Origin: Crystallibacter sulfonylureivorans_A
GTDB taxonomy: Bacteria; Actinomycetota; Actinomycetes; Actinomycetales; Micrococcaceae
Assembly (NCBI RefSeq): GCF_047607445.1
Contig: NZ_JBLKRT010000007.1
Location: 60,666-124,665, forward strand
Reading direction: 5' to 3'
Length of the DNA stretch: 64,000 bases
Shown here: piece after piece, positions 17,279 to 25,017 of the stretch
Layout: every line of letters starts with the position of its first letter
Position numbering within the stretch: the first letter of the stretch is position 1
The notes under the pieces: generated by a model
Told to the model about the DNA's origin: nothing
Database searches by the model: none
The model's input: the letters and a program-made list of their open reading frames with translations, nothing else
Made by a program: the position numbers and the translations under genes

Positions 17279-18106
17279 TCAGCGCGCCCGGCGTTCACCG
17301 GCTTCCACCGGGGCTGCGATGACGTTGCCGTCCACCGGCATCGGGCAGGTGCCGAAATCGGTGAAGGCGCTGGGAAAGTTCGTGGCGCGGTTGAAATCGA
17401 TCAGCACCGATCCGTCCGGTCCGGGGCGGCGTGTGGCGACGGACCGCCAGCCTGCAGTGGTGTCGCCGTTGGTGGCGTCGTGGAAGTTCAGCGACAGCGC
17501 ACCCAGCTTCTCCGGCTCGGCCACCAGCCGGTGCACGGTGCCGTCCAATTCGAAGCTGACCGTGCCGACCGCGGTGATGGCGCCAGAAACGTCCGGGTTC
17601 GATGTGCCGATCGGCAGGATCTGCGGCTGGTCGTATTCCTCGAACGTGCCGGCCACCACCAGATCGGGGTTGTAGTCGAAAACCGGCACGGCCTCGAAGT
17701 CCGCATGCACCGGCGAGTCATTGTCCCGGGTCCGCACGGCATAACGGTCGCCGCGGGCGGCGAGTTCGACGGCGATGCTGCCGTGGCGCACCCAGAACAG
17801 CGATTCCTCATTGCCCAAGGTAGCGGTAAACGTCCCGACCGCCGGCTCGCCGGTCTCCATGAAGTACAAGCCGTCGTCGGCGGTCGCTGTCAGGGTGGCA
17901 TGTCCGCCGGCGGAGGCGGGACCGTTGGCGCTCCACAGGCCGGTAAGGTGCTCCAGTGGCGCGGGCTCGGCGGGCAGCCACTGCAACGAGGTCAGCGTCA
18001 GCCAGCCGTAATCGACGGCCAACGCCCGGTTCCGGTTATCCCGGAAGCGCAGCCAGCTCTCCCGTTTCCGGGCATCTTCACTTGGATTCACCGGTGAATT
18101 CCGCAT
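17279..18106 (-). CDS. DUF1684 domain protein
   Basis: 275 residues. The C-terminal DGSVLIDFNRATNFPSAFTDF and GTCPMP pattern, preceded by the WLTLTSLQWL start of the domain, is typical of DUF1684, a cytoplasmic family of unknown function. No signal peptide or membrane segment is seen. Start ATG 18106 with AAAGG a few bases upstream. It is divergent from the trehalose-type ABC operon. Confidence 0.78.
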   Translation of the reverse strand: MRNSPVNPSEDARKRESWLRFRDNRNRALAVDYGWLTLTSLQWLPAEPAPLEHLTGLWSANGPASAGGHATLTATADDGLYFMETGEPAVGTFTATLGNEESLFWVRHGSIAVELAARGDRYAVRTRDNDSPVHADFEAVPVFDYNPDLVVAGTFEEYDQPQILPIGTSNPDVSGAITAVGTVSFELDGTVHRLVAEPEKLGALSLNFHDATNGDTTAGWRSVATRRPGPDGSVLIDFNRATNFPSAFTDFGTCPMPVDGNVIAAPVEAGERRAR

Positions 18107-18328
18107 GCTCGCCTTTCCTCACACTGCGCCGACAGTTGCCGGACGGTATGCGGCACAACGTCCCATCCTGCTCCCCGTATTCCCCCGGATCGCGCGCTCC
18201 TGGGCCCGCACGAACCATGGCGCAATTGCCTGCAGGAGAATACGCTCTACTTCTACGAGGCAGCGTGGCACATACCAGCGACAGAAGCCGCGCAGCCGGA
18301 GCGTCTACCAGAACGGGGAGGCCAGCCG

Positions 18329-19645
18329 ATGCCCAGAGACGGAAACCGGCCGCGCTACCGGCGCGGCACAGCTCGAGCCGGAGCGGTGGTGCTGGCGCTC
18401 GGAGCCACCCTGCTGGCCGGCTGCAGCGCTGAGGAGGGGCCTCCCACCCTGACCTGGTACATCAACCCCGACGCCGGCGGCCAGGCAGCGATCGCCGAGA
18501 AGTGTACCGAGGCAGCCGGAGGCGAGTACCGGATTGAGACCTCGCTGTTGCCCAATGACGCCGCCTCACAGCGGGAGCAGCTGGCCCGGCGGCTGGCGGC
18601 CGGCGACACGTCGCTGGACATCATGAGCCTGGACCCACCGTTCATTCCTGAGCTGGCGGAGCCGGGATTCCTGGCGCCCGTCCCGGACACGGTTGCGCAG
18701 CGCACCACGCAGAACGTCGTGGAGGGGGCGCTCACCGGGGCCACCTGGAAGGACAAACTCGTCGCCGTTCCGTTCTGGGCCAATACGCAACTGCTCTGGT
18801 ACCGGAAGTCGGTGGCCGAGGCCGCCGGCCTGGACATGTCGAAGCCGGTGACCTGGCAACAGTTGATCGACGCCGCCGCCAAGGAAGACAAGTTCCTGGG
18901 CGTGCAGGGCCAACGCGGCGAATCCATGACGGTCTGGCTGAATGCCCTGGTCGAATCGGCCGGCGGCCACATTTTGGAGAACCCGGAGGCCACGGCCGAC
19001 CAGATTCAGCTGGGCCTGGCCGGCAAGGCCGGCACGGAGGCCGCCCAGGTCATCTCCACCATCGGCAAAGACGGTCTGGGCGGACCGGGGCTGCCCACCC
19101 AGGACGAGAACAATTCGATGATCCTGTTCCAGGGCGACAAAGGCTCGTTTATGGTCAACTGGCCGTTCGTCTGGCCGGCGACCAACGCTGCGGTGGAGGA
19201 CGGCACACTGGATCCGTCGCTGATCGAAGACATTGGCTGGACGCTCTACCCGCGGATGACCGAAGGCGAGCAATCCGCGCCGCCGCTCGGCGGCATCAAC
19301 CTGGGCGTTGGGGCCGCGAGTGAACATCCTGATCTGGCCTACGCCGCGATCGAGTGCATCGTCTCCCCGGAGAACCAGGCCGAGTACTTCATTACCAACG
19401 GCAACCCGCCCTCGAATACTGAGGCTTACAACGATCCGCGGATCAAGGAATCCTTCCCGATGGCCGACACCATCCGCGAATCCCTGGAACTGTCGGCGCC
19501 GCGTCCGCAGACGGTCTTCTACAACGAGGTTTCCACCAGCCTGCAGCAGAACTTCGCCCCGCCGGACCAGGTGGATCCCGCCATCACGCCACAGGAGACG
19601 TCGGACTTCATCGTTTCCGTCCTACGGGGGGAGAACCTGCTGTGA
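18329..19645 (+). CDS. lpqY: Sugar ABC transporter substrate-binding lipoprotein, LpqY-like
   Basis: 438 residues. A basic N terminus, a hydrophobic stretch and the lipobox LAGC with Cys32 mark an exported lipoprotein. The body resembles mycobacterial LpqY, the trehalose-binding protein: an AEKC.....GGEYRI start, LARRLAAGDTSLDIMSLD, NTQLLWYRKS, and NWPFVWPAT with the aromatic sugar-contact region. Gene order (binding protein, permease, permease, ATPase) equals lpqY-sugA-sugB-sugC. Trehalose or a similar alpha-disaccharide is the inferred substrate. GGGGAGG lies seven bases before ATG 18329. Its TGA overlaps the GTG of the first permease. Confidence 0.8.
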   Translation: MPRDGNRPRYRRGTARAGAVVLALGATLLAGCSAEEGPPTLTWYINPDAGGQAAIAEKCTEAAGGEYRIETSLLPNDAASQREQLARRLAAGDTSLDIMSLDPPFIPELAEPGFLAPVPDTVAQRTTQNVVEGALTGATWKDKLVAVPFWANTQLLWYRKSVAEAAGLDMSKPVTWQQLIDAAAKEDKFLGVQGQRGESMTVWLNALVESAGGHILENPEATADQIQLGLAGKAGTEAAQVISTIGKDGLGGPGLPTQDENNSMILFQGDKGSFMVNWPFVWPATNAAVEDGTLDPSLIEDIGWTLYPRMTEGEQSAPPLGGINLGVGAASEHPDLAYAAIECIVSPENQAEYFITNGNPPSNTEAYNDPRIKESFPMADTIRESLELSAPRPQTVFYNEVSTSLQQNFAPPDQVDPAITPQETSDFIVSVLRGENLL

Positions 19646-20619
19646 GCACCACGACCGAAACGCCCACGCTCCCGAGCGGCGAAACCGGACGCGCCGGCCG
19701 GCGCCGCGCCGTCCAGCAGTTCAGTGACCGTGCCAAAGCCGAGCGCCGGCTGGGCTGGTGGCTGGCGGGCCCGGCCTTCGTCGTCATGCTCGCTGTCACC
19801 GCTTACCCGATCCTGCAGGCGATGTACGACTCGCTGTTCAGCTACCGGCTCACCGCTCCGGACGAGCGTGCGTTCGTCGGTCTGGCCAACTACGGCGTGG
19901 TCCTCACGGACGTGGTCTGGTGGCGGGACCTCGGGGTGACGCTGCTGATCACGGTGGTGACCGTCGTCGTGGAACTCATCCTGGGCTTCGCACTGGCGCT
20001 GGTAATGCACAAGGCGCTCAAGGCAGTGCGCGGTTGGCTGCGCACCGCCATTCTGGTCCCGTACGGGATCATCACCGTGGTCTCCGCGTTTGCCTGGTTC
20101 TACATGTTCGATATCAATTCCGGCTTCGTGAATACCTGGTTCAACTGGGTACCCGGCATCGATCCGGACCTGAACTGGTTCGCCGGCACCTGGACCTCGC
20201 TGTTCGTGATCATGGCCAGTGAAATCTGGAAGACCACGCCGTTCATTTCGCTGCTGCTGCTGGCCGGCCTGGCGCAGGTGCCGGACGAACTGACCGAAGC
20301 CGCGGAAGTGGACGGCGCCACATGGTGGCAGCGGATGCGCCGGGTGATCCTGCCGAATATGAAGGCGGCGATCATGGTGGCCGTACTGTTCCGGGCACTC
20401 GATGCGTTCCGAATATTCGACAACGTCTTCATCATGACCAACGGTGCGTTCAACACCGAGGTGCTCTCGCTGTTGGCCTACCGGACATCCATCGGCCGCC
20501 TGGAAATCGGCCTCGGCTCCGCAGTCTCGGTGCTGCTGTTCGTCTGCGTGCTGCTGATCTGTTTCATCGCCATCAAACTGTTCAAAGTGGACCTCGCCAG
20601 CCAGAGAGGAGGGAAGTGA
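19642..20619 (+). CDS. sugA: Sugar ABC transporter permease, SugA-like
   Basis: 325 residues with six predicted helices in the MalF-type permease pattern and a basic, hydrophilic N-terminal extension of ~40 residues. The EAA loop that docks to the ATPase is visible as ELTEAAEVDGATWWQRMRRVILPNM. GTG 19642 overlaps the lpqY stop codon, and its own TGA overlaps the ATG of sugB, so the three genes are translationally coupled. Confidence 0.83.
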   Translation: MSTTTETPTLPSGETGRAGRRRAVQQFSDRAKAERRLGWWLAGPAFVVMLAVTAYPILQAMYDSLFSYRLTAPDERAFVGLANYGVVLTDVVWWRDLGVTLLITVVTVVVELILGFALALVMHKALKAVRGWLRTAILVPYGIITVVSAFAWFYMFDINSGFVNTWFNWVPGIDPDLNWFAGTWTSLFVIMASEIWKTTPFISLLLLAGLAQVPDELTEAAEVDGATWWQRMRRVILPNMKAAIMVAVLFRALDAFRIFDNVFIMTNGAFNTEVLSLLAYRTSIGRLEIGLGSAVSVLLFVCVLLICFIAIKLFKVDLASQRGGK

Positions 20620-21461
20620 TGAAAGCATCACGGACCAAAGAACGGGTGACCTGGATCATCATCTCCCTGTTGGTGCTGATCTATGCGCTGTTTCCGGTGG
20701 CGTCCATTCTGGCGACCTCGTTCAAGCTGCCCAGCGACCTGACCTCGGGCAAATTCCTGCCCACCACGTGGACCGGATCAAACTATGAACAGATTCTGGT
20801 CGGCTCGGCGCAGGAGTTGTTCCTCAGTTCCTTGCGGAATTCCATCGGCATCGCGCTGATCGCAACATTCATCGCCGTTGTCCTGGCCACGCTCTGCGCC
20901 TATGCCATTGCCCGGCTGGACTTCCCGGGCAAGAAGGTCATCCTCACCACCGCGCTGGCGGTATCCATCTTCCCGGTGATCTCGATTGTCACCCCGTTGT
21001 TCAACCTCTGGCGCAACATCGGCCTGTACGACACCTGGCCGGGCCTGATCATCCCCTACCTGTCGCTGACCCTGCCCATCTCCATCTGGACGTTGGCGGC
21101 GTTCTTCCGCCAAATCCCGTGGGAACTGGAACAGGCCGCACAGGTGGACGGGGCCACCACGTGGCAAGCGTTCCGCAAGGCCATCGTGCCGCTGGCCGCG
21201 CCGGGCGTCTTCACCACGGCGATCATTGCGTTCTTCATCGCTTGGAACGACTTTGTCTACGGCATCTCGCTGACCTCGACTGAGGCCGCGCGGCCGGTTC
21301 CCGCGGCACTGGCCTTCTTCACCGGCGCTTCCCAGTTCGAGTCTCCGGTCGGCGCAATCTCCGCGGCGGCCATCATCGTCACCATTCCCATTGTGCTGCT
21401 GGTCCTGTTGTTCCAGCGCCAAATCGTCTCCGGCCTGACCCAAGGCGCCGTCAAGGGCTAG
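20619..21461 (+). CDS. sugB: Sugar ABC transporter permease, SugB-like
   Basis: 280 residues from ATG 20619, which shares its A with the preceding TGA. This is the MalG-type partner permease: N-terminal helix, FKLPSDLTSGKFLPTTW periplasmic loop, and an EAA docking loop ELEQAAQVDGATTWQAFRKAIVPL. GAGGAGGGAAG precedes the start. The frame is open further upstream, but that part is the sugA gene in another frame. Confidence 0.85.
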   Translation: MKASRTKERVTWIIISLLVLIYALFPVASILATSFKLPSDLTSGKFLPTTWTGSNYEQILVGSAQELFLSSLRNSIGIALIATFIAVVLATLCAYAIARLDFPGKKVILTTALAVSIFPVISIVTPLFNLWRNIGLYDTWPGLIIPYLSLTLPISIWTLAAFFRQIPWELEQAAQVDGATTWQAFRKAIVPLAAPGVFTTAIIAFFIAWNDFVYGISLTSTEAARPVPAALAFFTGASQFESPVGAISAAAIIVTIPIVLLVLLFQRQIVSGLTQGAVKG

Positions 21462-21485
21462 GCCCGCGGCAGGAAAGGACATCCC

Positions 21486-22754
21486 ATGGCATCGATCACG
21501 TTGCAGAACCTCGTCAAGCAGTACGGCGACGGCTTCCCCGCAGTCAACGACGTCAGCATCGACATCGAAGACGGCGAGTTCATTATCCTGGTGGGTCCAT
21601 CCGGCTGCGGCAAGTCCACGTTGCTGCGCATGATCGTGGGGCTGGAGGACATCACCTCCGGTGACTTGCTGATCGACGGCCAGCGCGTCAACGAAAAGGC
21701 GCCCCGGGACCGGAACCTGGCCATGGTGTTCCAGAACTATGCCCTCTATCCGCACCTGACGGTGTTCGAAAACATCGCGTTTCCGCTGCGGTTGGCCAAG
21801 GGAAAGCACACCGAAGACGAGATCCGGAAGTTGGTCACCGACGCTGCGAAGACGCTGGAGCTGACTGATCATCTGGAGCGCAAGCCGGGCAATTTGTCCG
21901 GCGGCCAGCGGCAGCGCGTGGCCATGGGGCGGGCGATCGTCCGGCAGGCCGATGCGTTCTTGTTCGACGAGCCTCTGTCCAACCTGGACGCCAAGCTGCG
22001 CGGGCAGATGCGCTCGGAGATCTCGCAGATGCAACGCCGGCTCGGCGTCACCAGTGTCTACGTCACGCACGACCAGACCGAAGCAATGACGCTGGGCGAT
22101 CGCGTAGCTGTGCTGAAGAAGGGGATCCTGCAGCAGATTGCTTCGCCGCGTGAACTGTACGAGCAGCCGGTCAATCTGTTCGTGGCGGGCTTTATCGGCT
22201 CGCCGTCGATGAACTTCCTGCCTGCCACCTTGGAGGGCAGCGTTTTGAAGACGCCGATCGGGAACATTCCGGTGACCGAGGACAAAGCCAGGGCCGCCGA
22301 AGGCAAGAGGGTGGTGCTGGTGGGCCTGCGGCCGGAGTTCTTCGAAGATGCTTCGCTGGTGGAAGAGCATAAGAAGGACAAGGGGTCCACGTTCACGGCC
22401 GAACTGACCCACACCGAGTGGCTTGGCAACGAACAGTACGGCTACATCAACTTCGACCCCGATCCGGAGGTCCGCGAACTGCTCAACTCACTGGCCGCGG
22501 ACATGGACGCCGACGAGTTGCGGCCGCAAATTGTGGTCACCTTGGACGCCGCCAGCCGGATCCGTGGCGGGCGCTCGGCGGAACTCTGGCTGGATACCCG
22601 CAAGATGCACCTGTTCGATCCGGAAACCGGGGAAAACCTGACTCGTGATGCCGAAGCCGGTGCAGCACTGACCCAAGAGGCCAACGCTGCCCGGGCCGAA
22701 GAAATCAGCGAAGCCCGCGAGCGCGAAGCCTCCACGGCAGGCCAGCCGGCCTGA
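21486..22754 (+). CDS. sugC: Sugar ABC transporter ATPase, SugC/MsmK/UgpC family
   Basis: 422 residues. Walker A GPSGCGKST, signature LSGGQRQRVAMGRA, Walker B AFLFDEPLSNLDAKLR and switch His in VYVTHDQTEAM are all present, followed by the C-terminal TOBE-like regulatory domain (VGLRPEFFEDAS). The last ~45 residues are an Ala/Glu-rich tail not needed for the fold. AGGAAAGG is six bases before ATG 21486. The gene is 24 bp after sugB and ends the operon. Confidence 0.88.
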   Translation: MASITLQNLVKQYGDGFPAVNDVSIDIEDGEFIILVGPSGCGKSTLLRMIVGLEDITSGDLLIDGQRVNEKAPRDRNLAMVFQNYALYPHLTVFENIAFPLRLAKGKHTEDEIRKLVTDAAKTLELTDHLERKPGNLSGGQRQRVAMGRAIVRQADAFLFDEPLSNLDAKLRGQMRSEISQMQRRLGVTSVYVTHDQTEAMTLGDRVAVLKKGILQQIASPRELYEQPVNLFVAGFIGSPSMNFLPATLEGSVLKTPIGNIPVTEDKARAAEGKRVVLVGLRPEFFEDASLVEEHKKDKGSTFTAELTHTEWLGNEQYGYINFDPDPEVRELLNSLAADMDADELRPQIVVTLDAASRIRGGRSAELWLDTRKMHLFDPETGENLTRDAEAGAALTQEANAARAEEISEAREREASTAGQPA

Positions 22755-22755
22755 A

Positions 22756-22785
22756 TTCCGGCTCCTCGCCGACCTGGGGTAAACT
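22756..22785 (+). promoter_or_regulatory. Probable promoter of tRNA-Gly
   Basis: -10 TAAACT at 22780-22785 with a weak -35 TTCCGG at 22756-22761. Initiation near 22792 would give a ~40-base 5' leader. Confidence 0.45.
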
Positions 22786-22803
22786 CGGTTTCATTGTTTG
22801 ACC

Positions 22804-22827
22804 GGGTCCGGCTTCCACGCCGGACCC
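22804..22827. repeat. Perfect 9-bp inverted repeat in the tRNA leader
   Basis: GGGTCCGGC-TTCCAC-GCCGGACCC ends three bases before the tRNA. It may be the end signal of the ABC operon or a processing/folding element of the pre-tRNA. It lacks a T tail. Confidence 0.8.
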
Positions 22828-22830
22828 TGT

Positions 22831-22904
22831 GCGGGCGTAGCTCAATGGTAGAGCGCTAGCTTCCCAAGCTCGATACGCGGGTTCGATTCCCGTCGCCCGC
22901 TCCA
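22831..22904 (+). tRNA. tRNA-Gly, anticodon CCC
   Basis: The full cloverleaf can be drawn: acceptor GCGGGCG/CGCCCGC, D arm GCTC-AATGGTA-GAGC, anticodon loop TTCCCAA (anticodon CCC, reading GGG), T arm GCGGG-TTCGATT-CCCGT, discriminator T and an encoded CCA at 22902-22904. The anticodon stem has one T-C mismatch (second pair). Confidence 0.96.
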
Positions 22905-22907
22905 CGC

Positions 22908-22940
22908 GCACCCCGGCCCATCGGCCGGGGTGCTTCTTTT
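22908..22940 (+). terminator. Rho-independent terminator after tRNA-Gly
   Basis: GCACCCCGGCC-CATC-GGCCGGGGTGC, an 11-bp perfect stem, followed by TTCTTTT. Confidence 0.92.
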
Positions 22941-22964
22941 CCCGCCGCCGGTCCCCGGCTGGTA

Positions 22965-23897
22965 TTACTCGATGTCCTCGTCGGGCTCGAAGCCGGACCG
23001 GTCAACCGCCCGGTGGTAGCGCATGCCGGCGGCGCCGCCCAGAAGGGCTCCGGCCAGGCTGGCCAGCAGCACTACGGCCAGCGCAATCAGGCCCGGAACC
23101 GTCAGCTCTTGGAGAGGTCGCTCAATGACCGGCACCGACGGCCCGGTCAGTACACCGAGACCGCCGGCGGCCAGCCCAATCAGTCCCGCGAGGAACGACA
23201 TCACGAGTCCCCACAGCCAGACCGCCAGGCCCTGCCGGATGCCGTCAAACCGTGCCATCCGCCCGGCCACGTAGCCGCCGCCTAGATACGCCAGCAAGAA
23301 GATGACCGCCAAGGCGATCGCCGAGGTCAGGGCTGCCGGACCGCTGCTGGCCGCGATGTTGTCCAACCAGCCGCGCACTTGGGCCTCATTGGCCCACCCG
23401 AAGGCCGCGGCCACGCCCACCGCCACGGACGTGATCAGCACGATCAGGCCCGACGCGCTCAGCCAGCCGAAGAATGCCGAACCCAGTCTCACCCCTCCGA
23501 AGGCATTGTGCTCGCGCAGATACAGCGACTCCGCGTCGAGGGCTGCTTCGGGCCGGTAGGCACTGGTGTCGCTGTAGTTCCGTTCGGCGACGATCGGCCG
23601 GTCCTGCCCCGCGCGGCCGGCGCGGGCATCCGGGTCCATGCTGTCCGCGGTGGGCCGGTCCGCCGTGGGCCGGCGCTCGAAGGCGGCAGTCTGCTGTTGG
23701 TCCGCGCCCGCGGCCGGCGTCGCCTGCGCGGGCGCAGGTGCCGTTTGTGTGGCGGCCGGCATGGCCTGTGTGGGCGGAGGCGCTGCCTCCCTGGGCGCCG
23801 GCACGGGTTCCTGAGGTTTCCCCGGGCCCGCCGGGGCATCGGCTCCCCGCCGGGGGCTGCCGTCGTCGTACCGATCACTGCCGATATCCGAACTCAT
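22965..23897 (-). CDS. Membrane protein with disordered N terminus, function unknown
   Basis: 310 residues. The first ~130 are low-complexity, rich in Pro, Ala, Gln and charged residues, and probably cytoplasmic. After them come about four to five hydrophobic helices with glycine-rich packing (LAYLGGGYVAGRMARFDG, GALLGGAAGMRYHR). The GGxxAGxxxRxxG-type helix resembles small glycine-zipper membrane proteins, but I do not recognise a family. AGGAGG is five bases before ATG 23897. It is divergent from panD. Confidence 0.8.
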   Translation of the reverse strand: MSSDIGSDRYDDGSPRRGADAPAGPGKPQEPVPAPREAAPPPTQAMPAATQTAPAPAQATPAAGADQQQTAAFERRPTADRPTADSMDPDARAGRAGQDRPIVAERNYSDTSAYRPEAALDAESLYLREHNAFGGVRLGSAFFGWLSASGLIVLITSVAVGVAAAFGWANEAQVRGWLDNIAASSGPAALTSAIALAVIFLLAYLGGGYVAGRMARFDGIRQGLAVWLWGLVMSFLAGLIGLAAGGLGVLTGPSVPVIERPLQELTVPGLIALAVVLLASLAGALLGGAAGMRYHRAVDRSGFEPDEDIE

Positions 23898-23987
23898 GAA
23901 TGCCTCCTGCTTCGATGGATCACATCGTGGCCTTCCGGTGGGTCCACCCTAGTCGCGGGGCTACCGGCAAACCAGAACCGGATCCGT

Positions 23988-24016
23988 TTCACCGGTGGCC
24001 GGCGGGAGACTAAACT
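23988..24016 (+). promoter_or_regulatory. Promoter of panD
   Basis: -35 TTCACC (23988-23993) and -10 TAAACT (24011-24016), 17-bp spacer. The predicted start site falls at or near the first ATG, so the transcript would be leaderless. Confidence 0.6.
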
Positions 24017-24024
24017 TGGACCCG

Positions 24025-24438
24025 ATGATGCGCAAAATGTTCAAGTCCAAGATCCACCGGGCGACGGTGACGCACGCCAACCTGCATTACGTAGGGTCCG
24101 TGACCGTGGACCTTGATCTGCTGGACGCCGCCGACATCCTTCCCGGCGAGCTGGTGTCCATTGTGGATGTCACCAACGGTGCCCGGCTGGAGACCTACAC
24201 CATTGCCGGCGAACGCGGATCAGGCGTGGTGGGCATCAACGGGGCCGCTGCGCACCTGATGCATGAAGGTGACCTGGTCATCCTGATCACCTACGCGGAC
24301 ATGACCGACGCGGAGGCGCGGTCCTTCGTTCCCTCCGTGGTGCATGTGGACGCGGACAACAAGATCGTGGAGCTGGGCTCCGACCCGGCTGAGTCCGTGG
24401 ACGAAGGGCTGATGCGGCCGCCATACGCGGTTAAGTAG
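24025..24438 (+). CDS. panD: Aspartate 1-decarboxylase precursor
   Basis: 137 residues. PanD makes beta-alanine from L-aspartate for pantothenate and CoA. It is a proenzyme that cuts itself at Gly24-Ser25 to create a pyruvoyl group. With ATG 24025 as start the HYVGSVT motif gives Ser25, the canonical number, which supports this start over 24028. KSKIHRATVTHANLHY and GERGSGVVGINGAAAHL are standard PanD segments. No panC or panB is adjacent. The -10-like TAAACT eight bases upstream suggests a leaderless mRNA. Confidence 0.95.
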   Translation: MMRKMFKSKIHRATVTHANLHYVGSVTVDLDLLDAADILPGELVSIVDVTNGARLETYTIAGERGSGVVGINGAAAHLMHEGDLVILITYADMTDAEARSFVPSVVHVDADNKIVELGSDPAESVDEGLMRPPYAVK

Positions 24439-24468
24439 CTCCCCCACCATCCCGGGCCGGCCGGAAGT

Positions 24469-24948
24469 CTAGCGCCGGTGGAACCGCTGGTGCAGCCCGC
24501 GGACCTCGTCCGTCAGCTCCGCGGACGGCCCGCCGACCTCGATGCCCGGTGCCACCTGCTGGATCGGCAACGCGGCGACCGGTGCCGGTCCGATGCCCCA
24601 TTCCGCCAGCCAGCCGCCCAGCTGGTCCGACGACGCGGCGTAGATGATCCGTCCCAGTCCTACCCAGGCGTGTGCGGCCGAGCACATCGGGCAGTGCTCG
24701 CCGGAAGTGTAGACGGTTGCCCGGAGCCGTTCCTCGGGCGGCAGGTTGCTGGCCGCCCAGCGGGCAATCTCGAATTCCGGGTGCCGGGTCTGGTCGCCGC
24801 CCTTGACCCGGTTGCGGTCCTCGAACAGCACGTTGCCGCCGGCGTCGACCAGTACCGAGCCGAACGGCTCATCGCCGTCGTCCAATGCTTCACGGGCCAG
24901 GTCCACGCAGCGGCGCAGATGCCTGAGGTCCTCGGGAGTCAGTTCCAT
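24469..24948 (-). CDS. Cytidine/deoxycytidylate deaminase-family protein (guanine deaminase-like)
   Basis: 159 residues from ATG 24948. The zinc site is visible: HPEFE gives the histidine ligand and catalytic glutamate, and GEHCPMCSAA gives the two cysteines. Arrangement and length fit the nucleoside/guanine deaminase branch rather than free cytidine deaminase; tRNA adenosine deaminase usually has HAE and PCxxC. The LGRIIYAASSDQLGGWLAEWG segment after the zinc site is also seen in guanine-deaminase-like members. The substrate is unproved. It starts 69 bp from the divergent HerA-like gene. Confidence 0.8.
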   Translation of the reverse strand: MELTPEDLRHLRRCVDLAREALDDGDEPFGSVLVDAGGNVLFEDRNRVKGGDQTRHPEFEIARWAASNLPPEERLRATVYTSGEHCPMCSAAHAWVGLGRIIYAASSDQLGGWLAEWGIGPAPVAALPIQQVAPGIEVGGPSAELTDEVRGLHQRFHRR

Positions 24949-24954
24949 CCGCTG

Positions 24955-24960
24955 ATTATG
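24955..24960 (-). promoter_or_regulatory. -10 element of the deaminase gene, leaderless type
   Basis: CATAAT on the minus strand, six bases before ATG 24948. Confidence 0.55.
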
Positions 24961-24982
24961 GCAGAGCCGGCGTCGCAGAGCC

Positions 24983-25011
24983 TTTGGCGGGCAACGTGCG
25001 TGGTCTACGCT
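24983..25011 (+). promoter_or_regulatory. Promoter of the HerA-like gene, leaderless type
   Basis: -10 TACGCT at 25006-25011, six bases before ATG 25018; weak -35 TTTGGC at 24983-24988, 17-bp spacer. Confidence 0.45.
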
Positions 25012-25017
25012 TCTGCC

